Assembly: GCF_002161355.1 (NCBI RefSeq)
Contig: NZ_NFHL01000002.1
Span: 124,001 to 188,000, forward strand
Direction: 5' to 3'
DNA length: 64,000 bases
From: Lachnoclostridium sp. An76
GTDB taxonomy: Bacteria > Bacillota > Clostridia > Lachnospirales > Lachnospiraceae
Below are positions 10,178 through 19,014 of the stretch, in pieces. Positions within the stretch are counted from its first letter, which is position 1, and every line of letters starts with the position of its first letter. Below the pieces are notes generated by a model, which was given only the letters and a program-made list of their open reading frames with translations, did no database searches and was not told where the DNA came from. The translations under genes were made by a program, and so were the position numbers.

Positions 10178-11518
10178 TCAATACAGACTGGCTATGCCTT
10201 GAAATACATACTGTTCTCGCAAGGTGGCATTGTCACAAAAGCAGTCCATCATTTCTGTCATTATATTTGTCAGACCTGTCTCGTACATTGCCAGGCGCAG
10301 GATGTTGTATGCAAATTTTCTGATGAGCGACAGATTGTTTCGGGACTTTTTGGCTGGCGAGCGATCTTCCCTGAATGTGTCGTCCAGTACATGATGGAGC
10401 CGGTTCTCTATTGACCAGTGCATTCTTTTTATGCTTCCCAGTTCCTCTGCCGTGAGGATAAGGTCTGAGATCAGTGCCGTACACTGGATGTCTTTTCCAA
10501 TTCCCTCTTCAGCAGAAGGAACTGGGACTCTTCTTGAGCCTTTTTTCAAAAACTCTTCTTTTGTCGGAGTGATATCATTCCCCTGGCTGTCTTTTTCAAC
10601 AGGAATCCTCACCTGCTTGATCCGCCCAATGCTCTGAACGTATGTCCATTCTTTTTGTTTTTTCGTCAGATTTAATGCATTATTACATATCTGGCAAGTC
10701 CTGTACTCATTTCTGTCCCGATTTTTTTCCATCTGATTGATCTCTTCATATTTCCCAAGATAATCCTGCATAACAGGATCTGGAGTTTCACTTTTTCCTT
10801 TTTTCTCTGCTTCTTCTTCCAGTTTATCCAGGAACGTATGGATCTCCTCATAAGCGTCTGGCTGATTTTTCTTTACTGTAAATACAAAATGCCCTTCCTG
10901 TTCATGTATCTGTTCCATGATTGCTGTCTGTGTCCCAATCGCATCAATCGTTATAACACTCCCTCTGATATCCAGAAGTTTCAACAATTCCGGAATCACC
11001 GTAATCTCATTCGTCTTTGAATCGACCGGAAGCTGTGCAAGTATCAACCCTCGAACCGTTTCCACTACATTCAACAGCATCGGTGCTGTCCCGCTTTTCG
11101 TCTTTTCCGCTGCGCCGCGTAATGCTTTCCCATCAATAGCGAGATGGGTATTCTTCGAGTCCACGATCTCACCGATCCATTCCATAAAAGCATACAAGGC
11201 TAATTCCTCATCAATCCCAGACAGCATCCGGGTAATGGTGGAAGGCGAGGCAATCCCGTAGTTCAATTTCATATGTTTCCGCAGTTCTTCCAGGTGGTTT
11301 CTACACCATTTCAGGCTCCTGCGGATCGTCGTCCTGCCACAAAGAACTCCGAGAGTGACACATACCAGCATTTCTGCAAGGTCATGTTTTTTCTCTCTGT
11401 CGCACCGGTAATCCGGAATCTGCCTGAAATAATGGATCAGCTTTTCTGTCACAAATGTTCTTTCAGCACATTTCCAGCACCACTTGTATTTTCTCCAGAA
11501 GTTTCCGCTGCTCCTCAC
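10178..11518 (-). CDS. ISAs1-family DDE transposase
   Basis: 446 residues from a GTG at 11518. Family features: N-terminal LIHYFRQIPDYRCDREKKHD, then AIDGKALRG with the first Asp, VITIDAIGTQ with the second, and a late HWSIENRLHHVLDDTFRED with the Glu. All three acidic residues of the DDE core are present. The reading frame overlaps the upstream ORF by 56 bp in a different frame, so expression could be by translational coupling or ribosomal frameshift. A shorter start at the GTG of VTEKLIHYF is equally possible. No internal stop is seen, so the element is probably active. Confidence 0.92.
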   Translation of the reverse strand: MRSSGNFWRKYKWCWKCAERTFVTEKLIHYFRQIPDYRCDREKKHDLAEMLVCVTLGVLCGRTTIRRSLKWCRNHLEELRKHMKLNYGIASPSTITRMLSGIDEELALYAFMEWIGEIVDSKNTHLAIDGKALRGAAEKTKSGTAPMLLNVVETVRGLILAQLPVDSKTNEITVIPELLKLLDIRGSVITIDAIGTQTAIMEQIHEQEGHFVFTVKKNQPDAYEEIHTFLDKLEEEAEKKGKSETPDPVMQDYLGKYEEINQMEKNRDRNEYRTCQICNNALNLTKKQKEWTYVQSIGRIKQVRIPVEKDSQGNDITPTKEEFLKKGSRRVPVPSAEEGIGKDIQCTALISDLILTAEELGSIKRMHWSIENRLHHVLDDTFREDRSPAKKSRNNLSLIRKFAYNILRLAMYETGLTNIMTEMMDCFCDNATLREQYVFQGIASLY

Positions 11519-12044
11519 TCACTTTCGAAATGATTTCTGTTTTATCCAGGCACACTAAATAGATTGTCTCTAACTGATGTAATTCTTCCAATCCAATGCC
11601 CCATTTTTTATGGATCCTACGGGAAAGTGAGGATATCTGAGCTGCAAACTGATAATGGAAATCCGATTCCTTTTTTATCATCCGTGTTTTCTGGATATAA
11701 GAGGTCGGAGACTGTTTTAAGAGAATGATGGCAAGTACATCCTTCCAATCATCCCCCAATGGTTTTTTCCAATCATCCGGACACAACTCCCAGACAGCTT
11801 TCGAAAATCCGTATTCCCATACTTCTGCGTCTGTTAAAGATATTTTTCTTTTATTACTTTGTATGACTCCTTCCGGAGTAATCACGCCGATATATGTATC
11901 GACTGGCTGCGGATACTTTTTCCCTTTCACACGTCGGGATGTCCTTTTATAGAGATAATACGAATCTCCTTTTTTCTTCACAGTAGTTCCCTTTGTCCGA
12001 TACTTCTGAACCCAATCCGGATACTTTTTCTCAGTTACTGGCAT
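11463..12044 (-). CDS. Accessory ORF of the insertion sequence
   Basis: 193 residues inside the IS, upstream of and overlapping the transposase. Residues about 24-60 (SYYLYKRTSRRVKGKKYPQP with VDTYIGVITPEGVI after it) resemble the short N-terminal beta domain of some IS1634/IS4-type transposases; the rest is helical and basic. It may be a DNA-end-binding accessory subunit or the N-terminus of a frameshift fusion. I know of no assigned function for such a protein in ISAs1 elements, and the resemblance is by eye. Confidence 0.6.
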   Translation of the reverse strand: MPVTEKKYPDWVQKYRTKGTTVKKKGDSYYLYKRTSRRVKGKKYPQPVDTYIGVITPEGVIQSNKRKISLTDAEVWEYGFSKAVWELCPDDWKKPLGDDWKDVLAIILLKQSPTSYIQKTRMIKKESDFHYQFAAQISSLSRRIHKKWGIGLEELHQLETIYLVCLDKTEIISKVSEEQRKLLEKIQVVLEMC

Positions 12045-12258
12045 AATGTCCTCCTCTCTGTATAGGTGGAGTATACCTATACTATATAGACATTATACCT
12101 CTACAGGAATAAAAAGTCGAGAGTTATACGCGTATTTGTATAACACGTATAACCCCCGATAAAATCCAATCTTCTTATATTTTTAAAAATCTTTCATGAA
12201 ACAACCCTGGCCCCGAGCGCCTATTAATTAAAAAATTCAGGATCCGTAGCACATTGGC

Positions 12259-12287
12259 TTGACAATATGTCGGATACAACATATTAT
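12259..12287 (+). promoter_or_regulatory. Promoter of the higBA-like remnant
   Basis: Consensus TTGACA (12259-12264), 17-bp spacer, TATTAT (12282-12287). The spacer and flanks hold an imperfect inverted repeat (atatgt ... acatat) that is a candidate operator for the antitoxin. Confidence 0.75.
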
Positions 12288-12312
12288 GATATTAAAGAAA
12301 GGGAGTATACTA

Positions 12313-12458
12313 ATGTATGAAGTAATCCTATATGATACAGAAGATGGAAGATGCCCGGTGCAAGATTTGTTAAAAAATCGCAGAAAACACCAAAAGCAGA
12401 AAAGGAGCTGGCAAAAAAATATAAGGAAGATTATGAACGGAGGTATGGCAATGAGTAG
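12313..12458 (+). pseudogene. HigB/RelE-type toxin, internally deleted
   Basis: The first frame gives MYEVILYDTEDGRCPVQDLL, the N-terminus of phage-Gp49/HigB toxins. After about 23 codons the homologous sequence continues in another frame as SQKTPKAEKELAKKYKEDYE and RRYGNE-stop, the family's C-terminus. The core of about 60 residues is missing and the frame is broken. The stop at 12456-12458 overlaps the antitoxin ATG at 12451, as in intact pairs. The remnant cannot encode an active toxin. Confidence 0.75.
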
Positions 12459-12741
12459 TTACAAAGCTTATAAACAAAAAGCATTACAAAATCCAGAAGT
12501 AAACGCTGAATATGACGCACTACAGCCGGAATATGATATTATTCAGGCAATGATCGATGCAAGAGTAGAACAGAACATGACTCAGAAAGATTTATCAGCC
12601 AGAACAGGAATCACGCAGGCAGATATCAGCCGCATTGAAAATGGAACAAGAAATCCCAGCCTGAGTATGGTAAAGAAACTTGCACAGGGATTAGGAATGC
12701 AGCTGAAACTGGAATTCATTCCAATGTCCACCAAAAAATAA
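12451..12741 (+). CDS. HigA-type XRE antitoxin (toxin partner deleted)
   Basis: 96 residues: a flexible N-terminal segment (MSSYKAYKQKALQNPEVNAE) and an XRE HTH (MTQKDLSARTGITQADISRI, then ENGTRNPSLSMVKKLAQGLG). It starts at 12451 behind GGAGG (12439-12443). The frame also stays open upstream through the toxin remnant, but those codons are toxin sequence. It should still bind its own operator at 12259-12290. Kept as an orphan antitoxin/regulator after toxin loss. Confidence 0.85.
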   Translation: MSSYKAYKQKALQNPEVNAEYDALQPEYDIIQAMIDARVEQNMTQKDLSARTGITQADISRIENGTRNPSLSMVKKLAQGLGMQLKLEFIPMSTKK

Positions 12742-12771
12742 AACGTAATTTTTTATCTCGATTTTCCACAC

Positions 12772-12807
12772 AAAAAAGAGCCGGTTATGATGAACCGACT
12801 CTTTTTT
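12772..12807. terminator. Bidirectional intrinsic terminator
   Basis: Arms aaaaaagagccggtt (12772-12786) and aaccgactctttttt (12793-12807), 15 bp with one mismatch, A/T runs on both sides. It separates higA (plus) from the end of the housekeeping operon at thiN (minus). Confidence 0.9.
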
Positions 12808-12821
12808 AGTATTTTTCCCTT

Positions 12822-13475
12822 CTAATCCCTCGTCTCCATCAGTATGACCTTCCCGAACGAAAACGAGATCGTCACCTCATCCTCCGCGAATTCATTGCTC
12901 ACGCAGAGGCTGTCATCCGGCCTGAGGAAATGATTCTTAAGCGGGTACTTCGCTCCGGTGATGGACAGCGCGTCCACCGGGAGCTCCATCGGGAACAGGG
13001 AAAAATACTTCCCGAACGCTTCCTCCCGCTTCAGTGTGATCCCCTTGTCCAGGAGGCGGATCTGGTTATGGCTGTCCAGGATCCGCGCGTCCGCCCCCGC
13101 GTCCAGCGCGATCTGCAGACACTGGATATTCGCCCAGAGATGGTCGATCCTGTTTCCCGTGCCGCCCAGGATCCAGATCTCCTTCCGGTTCAGCCCGATG
13201 CAGAGCCGCAGCGCGATCTCTGTATCTGACGCGTCCTTGACCGGATTAAATTCCCGGATCGGCACATCTGCCTCTTCCCGGTAATAATCCACCAGCCCTT
13301 TTGGCACACTGTCAAAATCACCCACGATATAATCCGGCTTGATCTCATGGTCATAGAGAAACTTAAGTCCTCTGTCCACTCCGATCACAAATTCCGTCTC
13401 TTCACTTTTAATGATGGGGAGGGCGAAATCTTTTTCCAGCATCCCTCCGCTTACGATCACAGTCCGCTTACTCAT
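12822..13475 (-). CDS. thiN: Thiamine pyrophosphokinase
   Basis: Converts thiamine to thiamine diphosphate using ATP. 217 residues, family length. Signature parts: VIGVDRGLKFLYDHEIKPDY followed by IVGDFDSVP, the substrate region DASDTEIALRLCIG, and the nucleotide region ILGGTGNRIDHLWANIQCLQ. Its start overlaps the rpe stop by 8 bp, continuing the rsgA-rpe-thiN order that is conserved in Firmicutes. Last gene of the block, ending at the terminator at 12772-12807. Confidence 0.95.
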   Translation of the reverse strand: MSKRTVIVSGGMLEKDFALPIIKSEETEFVIGVDRGLKFLYDHEIKPDYIVGDFDSVPKGLVDYYREEADVPIREFNPVKDASDTEIALRLCIGLNRKEIWILGGTGNRIDHLWANIQCLQIALDAGADARILDSHNQIRLLDKGITLKREEAFGKYFSLFPMELPVDALSITGAKYPLKNHFLRPDDSLCVSNEFAEDEVTISFSFGKVILMETRD

Positions 13476-14133
13476 GATTCCTCAATATCTCCATAAATCC
13501 TGCAGTATTTTTTCTGATATCACCTTTATAGACGCCTGACCCGGACACGATCACATTCGCCCCCGCGTCCAGCACTTCCGCCACATTGGAGTGGTAGATG
13601 CCGCCGTCTACTTCAACGTCTTTTTCAAGCCCTCTCTCGTTAAGCATGTCCCTGAGCTCCCGGATCCTGCCCAGCGACTCCGGGATAAATGCCTGTCCGC
13701 CGAATCCCGGCTCCACGCTCATGATCAGGAACATATCCGCCTGCTCCAGATAAGGCAGGAGTGCTTCCACCGGAGTGCCCGGCTTGATCGAGATGCCTGC
13801 GCGCACGCCGCATGCATGGATCTCATCCAGAGTCTTCCCCGGATCCTCACACGCCTCCAGGTGGATGGTGATGATATCCGCGCCGCAGGCAGCGAAGTCC
13901 TTTATATACCGGATGGGCTCAGTGACCATGAGGTGCACGTCCAGCACCTGGTCCGTGAAGCCTTTCACAGACGAGAGCACCGGCATGCCGAATGAGATGC
14001 TCGGCACGAAGATCCCGTCCATCACATCAAAATGGATATACTGCGCGCCCGCCTCCTCTGTCTGTTTCAGCTGTTCTCCGAGGATCTTAAAGTCCGCCGA
14101 GAGCATCGACGGCGCCAAAATATTCTTTCTCAT
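13468..14133 (-). CDS. rpe: Ribulose-phosphate 3-epimerase
   Basis: Interconverts ribulose 5-phosphate and xylulose 5-phosphate (pentose phosphate pathway). 221-residue TIM barrel with LAPSMLSADF (6-15), the metal-binding HFDVMDGIFVPSISFG, VHLMVTEP and the VEPGFGGQAFI phosphate loop, then VDGGI. Complete. Abuts rsgA (1 bp apart) and overlaps thiN, so co-translated. Confidence 0.97.
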   Translation of the reverse strand: MRKNILAPSMLSADFKILGEQLKQTEEAGAQYIHFDVMDGIFVPSISFGMPVLSSVKGFTDQVLDVHLMVTEPIRYIKDFAACGADIITIHLEACEDPGKTLDEIHACGVRAGISIKPGTPVEALLPYLEQADMFLIMSVEPGFGGQAFIPESLGRIRELRDMLNERGLEKDVEVDGGIYHSNVAEVLDAGANVIVSGSGVYKGDIRKNTAGFMEILRNHE

Positions 14134-15018
14134 CTAATACCTCTTTCTTTCCTGTAACTCCCGGTACATCATCACATAATCATCATACCGGATCTGATGT
14201 ATCTTCCCTTCCACCACTGCCTCTTTGACCGCACATCCGGGCTCGTGGATATGACTGCATCCATTGAAACGGCACTTTCCTTCACAGGGTGCAAATTCCG
14301 GAAAGCAGTATTTCAGGTCTTCCTTCTCCATATCACCTACATAGAGGGAGCTGAATCCCGGCGTGTCCATAATGTAGGACCTCTCTCCAAGCATGATCAA
14401 CTCGGAATGCCTTGTCGTATGCTTCCCTCTCTCGATCTTACGGCTGATGCTCCCTGTCTCCATCTTCACCCCGCTCTGGAGAAGATTGATCAGGGAAGAC
14501 TTGCCCACCCCGGACGGACCTGCGATGGCAGTCGTCTTCCCCCGCAGGAGTTCTTTAAGCCTGTCGATATTTTCCTCTTCCTTTGCGCTTGTAAACAGGA
14601 GCGGATACCCGCAGCTTTCATAAACTTCTTTTAATCCCGCGATCTCAGGATCCGCCGCGATATCCGCCTTGTTAAAACAGAGCACTGCCGGTATCCCTTT
14701 CGTCTCCATCATGACAAGAAAACGGTCGAGGAGATTAAAATGCGGTTTCGGTTTTGTCACAGCAAACACGACCAGCGCCTGGTCGATATTCGCCACAGCC
14801 GGGCGCACCAGTTCATTCTTCCGCGGAAGGACGCGTATGATATTTCCTTCCATATCTTTCTCGTGGGTAATTTCCATCTCCACGTTGTCTCCCACAAGAG
14901 GTTTGACCCCGTCTTTTCGGAAAATCCCTTTTGCCTTACACTCATAAACACCGGATCCTGCTACGTGAACGTAGTAGAATCCGGCAATTCCTTTCATGAT
15001 CTTACCCTGCATCGTCAT
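14134..15018 (-). CDS. rsgA: Ribosome small-subunit-dependent GTPase A
   Basis: GTPase that helps 30S maturation. 294 residues: N-terminal OB fold, circularly permuted GTPase with CFNKADIA (G4) before GPSGVGKSSLINLL (G1) and DTPGFSSL (G3), and a C-terminal zinc knuckle CPEFAPCEGKCRFNGCSH followed by PGC. Order and residues are canonical. Start MTMQGKIMKG at 15018; a start three codons in is possible. Sits directly after the PASTA kinase, the standard Firmicute arrangement. Confidence 0.97.
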   Translation of the reverse strand: MTMQGKIMKGIAGFYYVHVAGSGVYECKAKGIFRKDGVKPLVGDNVEMEITHEKDMEGNIIRVLPRKNELVRPAVANIDQALVVFAVTKPKPHFNLLDRFLVMMETKGIPAVLCFNKADIAADPEIAGLKEVYESCGYPLLFTSAKEEENIDRLKELLRGKTTAIAGPSGVGKSSLINLLQSGVKMETGSISRKIERGKHTTRHSELIMLGERSYIMDTPGFSSLYVGDMEKEDLKYCFPEFAPCEGKCRFNGCSHIHEPGCAVKEAVVEGKIHQIRYDDYVMMYRELQERKRY

Positions 15019-15081
15019 CGGTCTTTCTGTTTTTCTGTCTCTTTTCTTCCGCCGGAAAGGTCTGCCCCGCCGGGCTGCCCT

Positions 15082-17145
15082 TTATTCCAGCTCCGGATCG
15101 CCGCCGGTATCTCCGCCGTCACCGGTATCCTCCGGTCCCATGCTCACCCAGTAATAGATCGTACTGCCCTTCTCGACCTTCACTCCTACTTCCGGATTCA
15201 GCCGGCAGACCGTCCCCTCAGGATAATCACTGTACTGCTGTCCGCCGTATACTGCATTGAGCCCGGATTCACTGAGCACCTGCTCCGCTGTATCCGGATA
15301 AGATTTCAGCACATCCGGCACTTCCACTGTCTGGGTCTTCGGCCCAAGACTTACTACATAATTCACAGTTGAACCTGCTTCCACGGAGCTGCCTGGGTCC
15401 GGACTCTGGGAGATGACATTCCCCGCAGGGACCGTATCGCTGTAATCCTGGGATGCGCCGCCCACGAGTCCCGCTGCTGCCAGCGCGGACTCTGCATCCG
15501 CAGCGCTGCGGTTCTTCAGATCCGGTACTTTTACATCTTCTTTGCCAAGGCTGATCACGATCGTAACGCTCGTTCCCTCATCGACCTCTGTGTTTGCTGC
15601 CGGGTCAGAAGAGATCACATTTCCCGCCGCAATGGTATCGCTGTTCTGAGGTTCTCCCTTTGTCACCTTGAGCCCCGCGTCCTGGAGCAGCTTCTCCGCT
15701 TCCGCCTCGCTCTTGTCCACTACATTGGGCACCTGCACCTTCTCAGCCGCCTCTCCGCTGCTGATCACTACAGTAACTGTTGAATTTTTCTTTGCCTTCT
15801 CTCCCGCGCCCGGCTTCTGGCTCTTGATCTCGCCCTTGTCATAATCATTGGACGGCTCTTCTTCCGAAGCCTTCTTAATTCCGAGATCATGCTTTTTCAG
15901 TTCCTTTTCAGCCTCCTCGTAAGTCATGCCCCGGACATCCGGCACTTTTACAGTCTCTTCCTTTGTCGCCACGATACCCGGACCTGAGAAAAATCCTGCC
16001 GCATTCGCCACGAGGAAAAGCACGAGCAGAGCGATCACCACGCCCGCCACGATCATCAGGATACGCATGATCCGCTTCGTGTCCGGATTCACATCGTTTT
16101 TCTTCCTGCCCCTTCGGTCATACTGTCCCTGACGCCTGCCGCGGAGACGTTCGTCCTCATCCTCCTCGTCTTCGTCGTCATCGTCATCATAATCATCGTC
16201 ATAGTCGTCATCATCGTAACCGGCGCGCCCTCTGCCCTGTACCTGCTCCAGCTCCGCCGTGGACATGACCATCGTGCGGTCCGTATCTCCGCCTGCCGCG
16301 CCCAGGACGACGAAATCGCCCTCTGGATCCACGAGAGACCGCTTCAGATCCAGCAGGAGAGACGCGCAGTCATGATAGCGCAGTCCCGGATTTTTCTGGG
16401 TACATTTCATGATGATGCACTCCAGGCTGTACGGGATATCCGGCACTTCCTCTGCGGGGGACTTGATCTCCTCCTGCAGATGCTTGAGTGCCACTGACAC
16501 AGTAGAGTCGCCGTCAAAGGGCACATGGCCTGTGATCATCTCGTACATGGTGATACCGATGGAGTAGATATCGCTCTTCTGGTCCACCACTCCGCCTCTC
16601 GCCTGTTCCGGCGACGTATAATGCACAGACCCCATTACGCTCGTGCTGATCGTCTGTGTGGCGGTCGTTGCGCGCGCGATGCCGAAATCTGTGACTTTCA
16701 CTTTTCCGTCTTTTGAGATAATGATATTCTGGGGTTTGATATCCCTGTGTATGATATGCTGGTTGTGAGCTGCCTGGAGGCCTGTCACCATCTGGATCGA
16801 GATGCTGATCGTCTCCTTCGCTGAAAGCCTGCCTTTCTTCTCGATATAGTCCTTCAGCGTGATCCCTTCCACAAGTTCCATGACCATATAGTACAGTCCC
16901 CGGTCCTGCCCCACGTCATAGACATTGACCACGTTCGGGTGCATCAGCCCTGCCGCTGCCTGCGCCTCACTTAAGAACTTCTTGATAAATACTTCATCCT
17001 GCCGGTAATCACTTTTGAGCACTTTGATCGCCACATACCGGTTCAGCTTATGGTCCTTGCCCTTATAGACGTCCGCCATGCCGCCGGAACCGATACGTCC
17101 CAGTATCTCATACCTCTTCCCTAAATAAACTCCTTCTCTGATCAT
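15082..17145 (-). CDS. prkC: Ser/Thr protein kinase with four PASTA domains
   Basis: Membrane kinase that senses muropeptides/lipid II and controls growth and wall synthesis. 687 residues. Kinase domain about 10-270 with GSGGMADVYKG, VAIKVLK, HRDIKPQN and DFGIARA. A juxtamembrane region (about 310-345) contains a striking run of Asp/Glu (DDDDYDDDYDDDDDEDEEDE) followed by Arg-rich sequence. One membrane helix (about 362-386) precedes four extracellular PASTA repeats, each with the V-P-D/N-V start. Its start overlaps the prpC stop by 4 bp. Confidence 0.97.
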   Translation of the reverse strand: MIREGVYLGKRYEILGRIGSGGMADVYKGKDHKLNRYVAIKVLKSDYRQDEVFIKKFLSEAQAAAGLMHPNVVNVYDVGQDRGLYYMVMELVEGITLKDYIEKKGRLSAKETISISIQMVTGLQAAHNQHIIHRDIKPQNIIISKDGKVKVTDFGIARATTATQTISTSVMGSVHYTSPEQARGGVVDQKSDIYSIGITMYEMITGHVPFDGDSTVSVALKHLQEEIKSPAEEVPDIPYSLECIIMKCTQKNPGLRYHDCASLLLDLKRSLVDPEGDFVVLGAAGGDTDRTMVMSTAELEQVQGRGRAGYDDDDYDDDYDDDDDEDEEDEDERLRGRRQGQYDRRGRKKNDVNPDTKRIMRILMIVAGVVIALLVLFLVANAAGFFSGPGIVATKEETVKVPDVRGMTYEEAEKELKKHDLGIKKASEEEPSNDYDKGEIKSQKPGAGEKAKKNSTVTVVISSGEAAEKVQVPNVVDKSEAEAEKLLQDAGLKVTKGEPQNSDTIAAGNVISSDPAANTEVDEGTSVTIVISLGKEDVKVPDLKNRSAADAESALAAAGLVGGASQDYSDTVPAGNVISQSPDPGSSVEAGSTVNYVVSLGPKTQTVEVPDVLKSYPDTAEQVLSESGLNAVYGGQQYSDYPEGTVCRLNPEVGVKVEKGSTIYYWVSMGPEDTGDGGDTGGDPELE

Positions 17146-17885
17146 AATACACTCACCTCATCTGCGAACGGTTCAATCAGGACAATTCCAATATTGTCCG
17201 TACCGCCGTTTTCTTTTGCAGCATCCACAAGAGCCTGCCCTGCTTCCACGATGTCCCTTCCTCCCTGGACGATATGGAAGAGCTCTTCATCCTCCACCAT
17301 ATTGCTGAGACCGTCCGTACACATCAGTATGATGTCTCCCCGTTTCAGACGGTGCTCATAAAAGTCTGCGTCCACATCTGCTTTCGCGCCGATGGCCCTT
17401 GTGATGATATTCTTATCCGGGTGGTGCTTTGCCTCCTCCGGCTTAATGCCGCCCAGGCGCACCATTTCCTCCACAAGCGAATGGTCCTTCGTAAGCTGCT
17501 GTATCCCCTGGTTGATCAGATACAGACGGCTGTCTCCTACATTCGCGAAATACATCATCTGGTTCATGATCGTCGCAGCGACCACTGTCGTGCCCATTCC
17601 CCTGAGATGTTCATCGCGGGACGCTTCTTTGATGATCTCCCGGTTGGCTGTCTTGATCGCAGCCACAAGGCACTTCTCCACATCCTCGCCCTCGCTCATC
17701 TTAAGCTCCCGCTGGAGCACTTCCACCGTATATTTTGACGCATAATCGCCTGCCTGATGTCCGCCCATTCCGTCCGCCACCACGAACAGGTTCTGGAGGA
17801 TGCCCAGAGGTCTGTCTGTCGCAAAGACATAATCCTGATTCACCTGTCGCACCATTCCCACATCTGTTATCGCAAATGTCCTCAT
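17142..17885 (-). CDS. prpC: PP2C-type protein phosphatase (partner of PrkC)
   Basis: Metal-dependent phosphatase reversing PrkC phosphorylation. Motifs: VRQVNQDYVF, VADGMGGHQAGDYAS, GMGTTVVAA, ANVGDSRLYLI, CTDGLSNMV and GGTDNIGIVLIE, so all metal ligands are present. The frame is open from 17996, but the ATG at 17885 (MRTFAITDVGMV) has AAGGAGA at the right distance and matches the family start. 247 residues. The 4-bp overlap with prkC indicates translational coupling. Confidence 0.96.
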   Translation of the reverse strand: MRTFAITDVGMVRQVNQDYVFATDRPLGILQNLFVVADGMGGHQAGDYASKYTVEVLQRELKMSEGEDVEKCLVAAIKTANREIIKEASRDEHLRGMGTTVVAATIMNQMMYFANVGDSRLYLINQGIQQLTKDHSLVEEMVRLGGIKPEEAKHHPDKNIITRAIGAKADVDADFYEHRLKRGDIILMCTDGLSNMVEDEELFHIVQGGRDIVEAGQALVDAAKENGGTDNIGIVLIEPFADEVSVL

Positions 17886-17895
17886 ATCTGTCTCC

Positions 17896-19014
17896 TTAAT
17901 CCTGTCTGTTGTGGCTGTCCTGACCTGCCCCGGCTTCCCCTGATGATACAAAGCCCGTCCCGCGGGCAGAGATATCCGCTCCGGATCCTTCCGCATAGCG
18001 CCGCCTGAGCTGGCCGCAGGCTCCGTCGATGTCAGAGCCCATTTCCCTTCTTATAGTAACATTAATTCCGCTTTTTTCAAGGTTATTTTTGAAATTCAGG
18101 GCATTTTTCCTGCTCGGACGCACGAAATCACGCTCCCTCACCGGGTTCACCGGGATCAGGTTCAGATGGCAGTTCCGGGGCTTCAGGATCGCTGTCAGCT
18201 CCCTCGCGTCCTCAGCCGTATCGTTGACTCCGTGCACCAGGCTGTACTCAAATGTCACCCTGCGTCCTGTCTTTTCAAAGTACGTGTCACATGCCGCGAG
18301 CACCTCGGACAGTTCGTATTTATTCGCCACGGGCATAAGCCTCCTGCGCTTCTCCTGGGTCGAGCCGTGCAGGGAGAGCGCGAGCGTGATCTGGAGTTTT
18401 TCCTCCGCCAGCTCCAGCATTTTCGGGACAATGCCGCAGGTGGACACTGTGACATTCCTCTGGCTGATGTTCAGGCCGTGCTCATCTGTCAGCATCCGCA
18501 CAAACCTGAGGAAATTGTCATAATTGTCCAGCGGCTCCCCGGTGCCCATGACGACCACATTGTGCACCCTCTCTTTTGTGATCTTCTGGATCTGGTAGAT
18601 CTGCCCCAGCATCTCTGACGCGGAAAGGTCCCTTTTCAGCCCGCCGATCGTGGAAGCGCAGAACACGCATCCCATCCGGCATCCCGCCTGCGAGGAAATG
18701 CATACGGAATTCCCGTGCTTATACCGCATGAGCACGCTCTCCACCATGTTGCCGTCATACAGGCGGAACAGGAATTTGTTCGTGCCGTCCAGCTTCGAGA
18801 TCTGCCGCTCTTCCATGATGACCGGGAGGATCTCATACTCCTCCTCCAGGCGGCGCCTTAAGTCCTTTGAGAGATTCGTCATCTCGTCAAAGCTGTCCGC
18901 CAGCTTCACATGCAGCCAGTCATACACCTGGCCCGCCCGGAACGGTTTCTCGCCAAGCGCCTGCATCTCTGCTTTTAATTCTTCATATCCATATGCCCGG
19001 ATGTCCTTTTTCAT
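17896..19014 (-). CDS. rlmN: Dual-specificity RNA methyltransferase RlmN
   Basis: Radical-SAM enzyme that methylates C2 of A2503 in 23S rRNA and A37 of some tRNAs. 372 residues from the ATG at 19014 (MKKDIRAYGYEELKAEMQAL). It has the radical-SAM cluster CRMGCVFCAST, the preceding SVCISSQAG, MGTGEPLDNYDN, and the methyl-carrying Cys region REMGSDIDGACGQLR. The C-terminal tail (about 345-372, RYAEGSGADISARGTGFVSS onward) is longer than usual. It overlaps the rsmB stop by 4 bp. Confidence 0.97.
   Translation of the reverse strand: MKKDIRAYGYEELKAEMQALGEKPFRAGQVYDWLHVKLADSFDEMTNLSKDLRRRLEEEYEILPVIMEERQISKLDGTNKFLFRLYDGNMVESVLMRYKHGNSVCISSQAGCRMGCVFCASTIGGLKRDLSASEMLGQIYQIQKITKERVHNVVVMGTGEPLDNYDNFLRFVRMLTDEHGLNISQRNVTVSTCGIVPKMLELAEEKLQITLALSLHGSTQEKRRRLMPVANKYELSEVLAACDTYFEKTGRRVTFEYSLVHGVNDTAEDARELTAILKPRNCHLNLIPVNPVRERDFVRPSRKNALNFKNNLEKSGINVTIRREMGSDIDGACGQLRRRYAEGSGADISARGTGFVSSGEAGAGQDSHNRQD

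Larger units (their letters stand above)
10011..12218. mobile_element. ISAs1-family insertion sequence, 2,190 bp, with 9-bp target duplication
   Basis: The element runs 10020-12209. Its perfect 16-bp terminal inverted repeats are cagggttgtttcatga (10020-10035) and tcatgaaacaaccctg (12194-12209). Direct repeats gccccgagc flank it at 10011-10019 and 12210-12218, a 9-bp target-site duplication, which marks an intact and fairly recent insertion between ychF and the higBA remnant. It carries the transposase and a second upstream ORF. Typical ISAs1 elements are 1.2-1.5 kb with one gene, so the extra ORF is unusual. The right end (12045-12193) is AT-rich with tatacctat repeats and probably holds the promoter. 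Confidence 0.93.
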
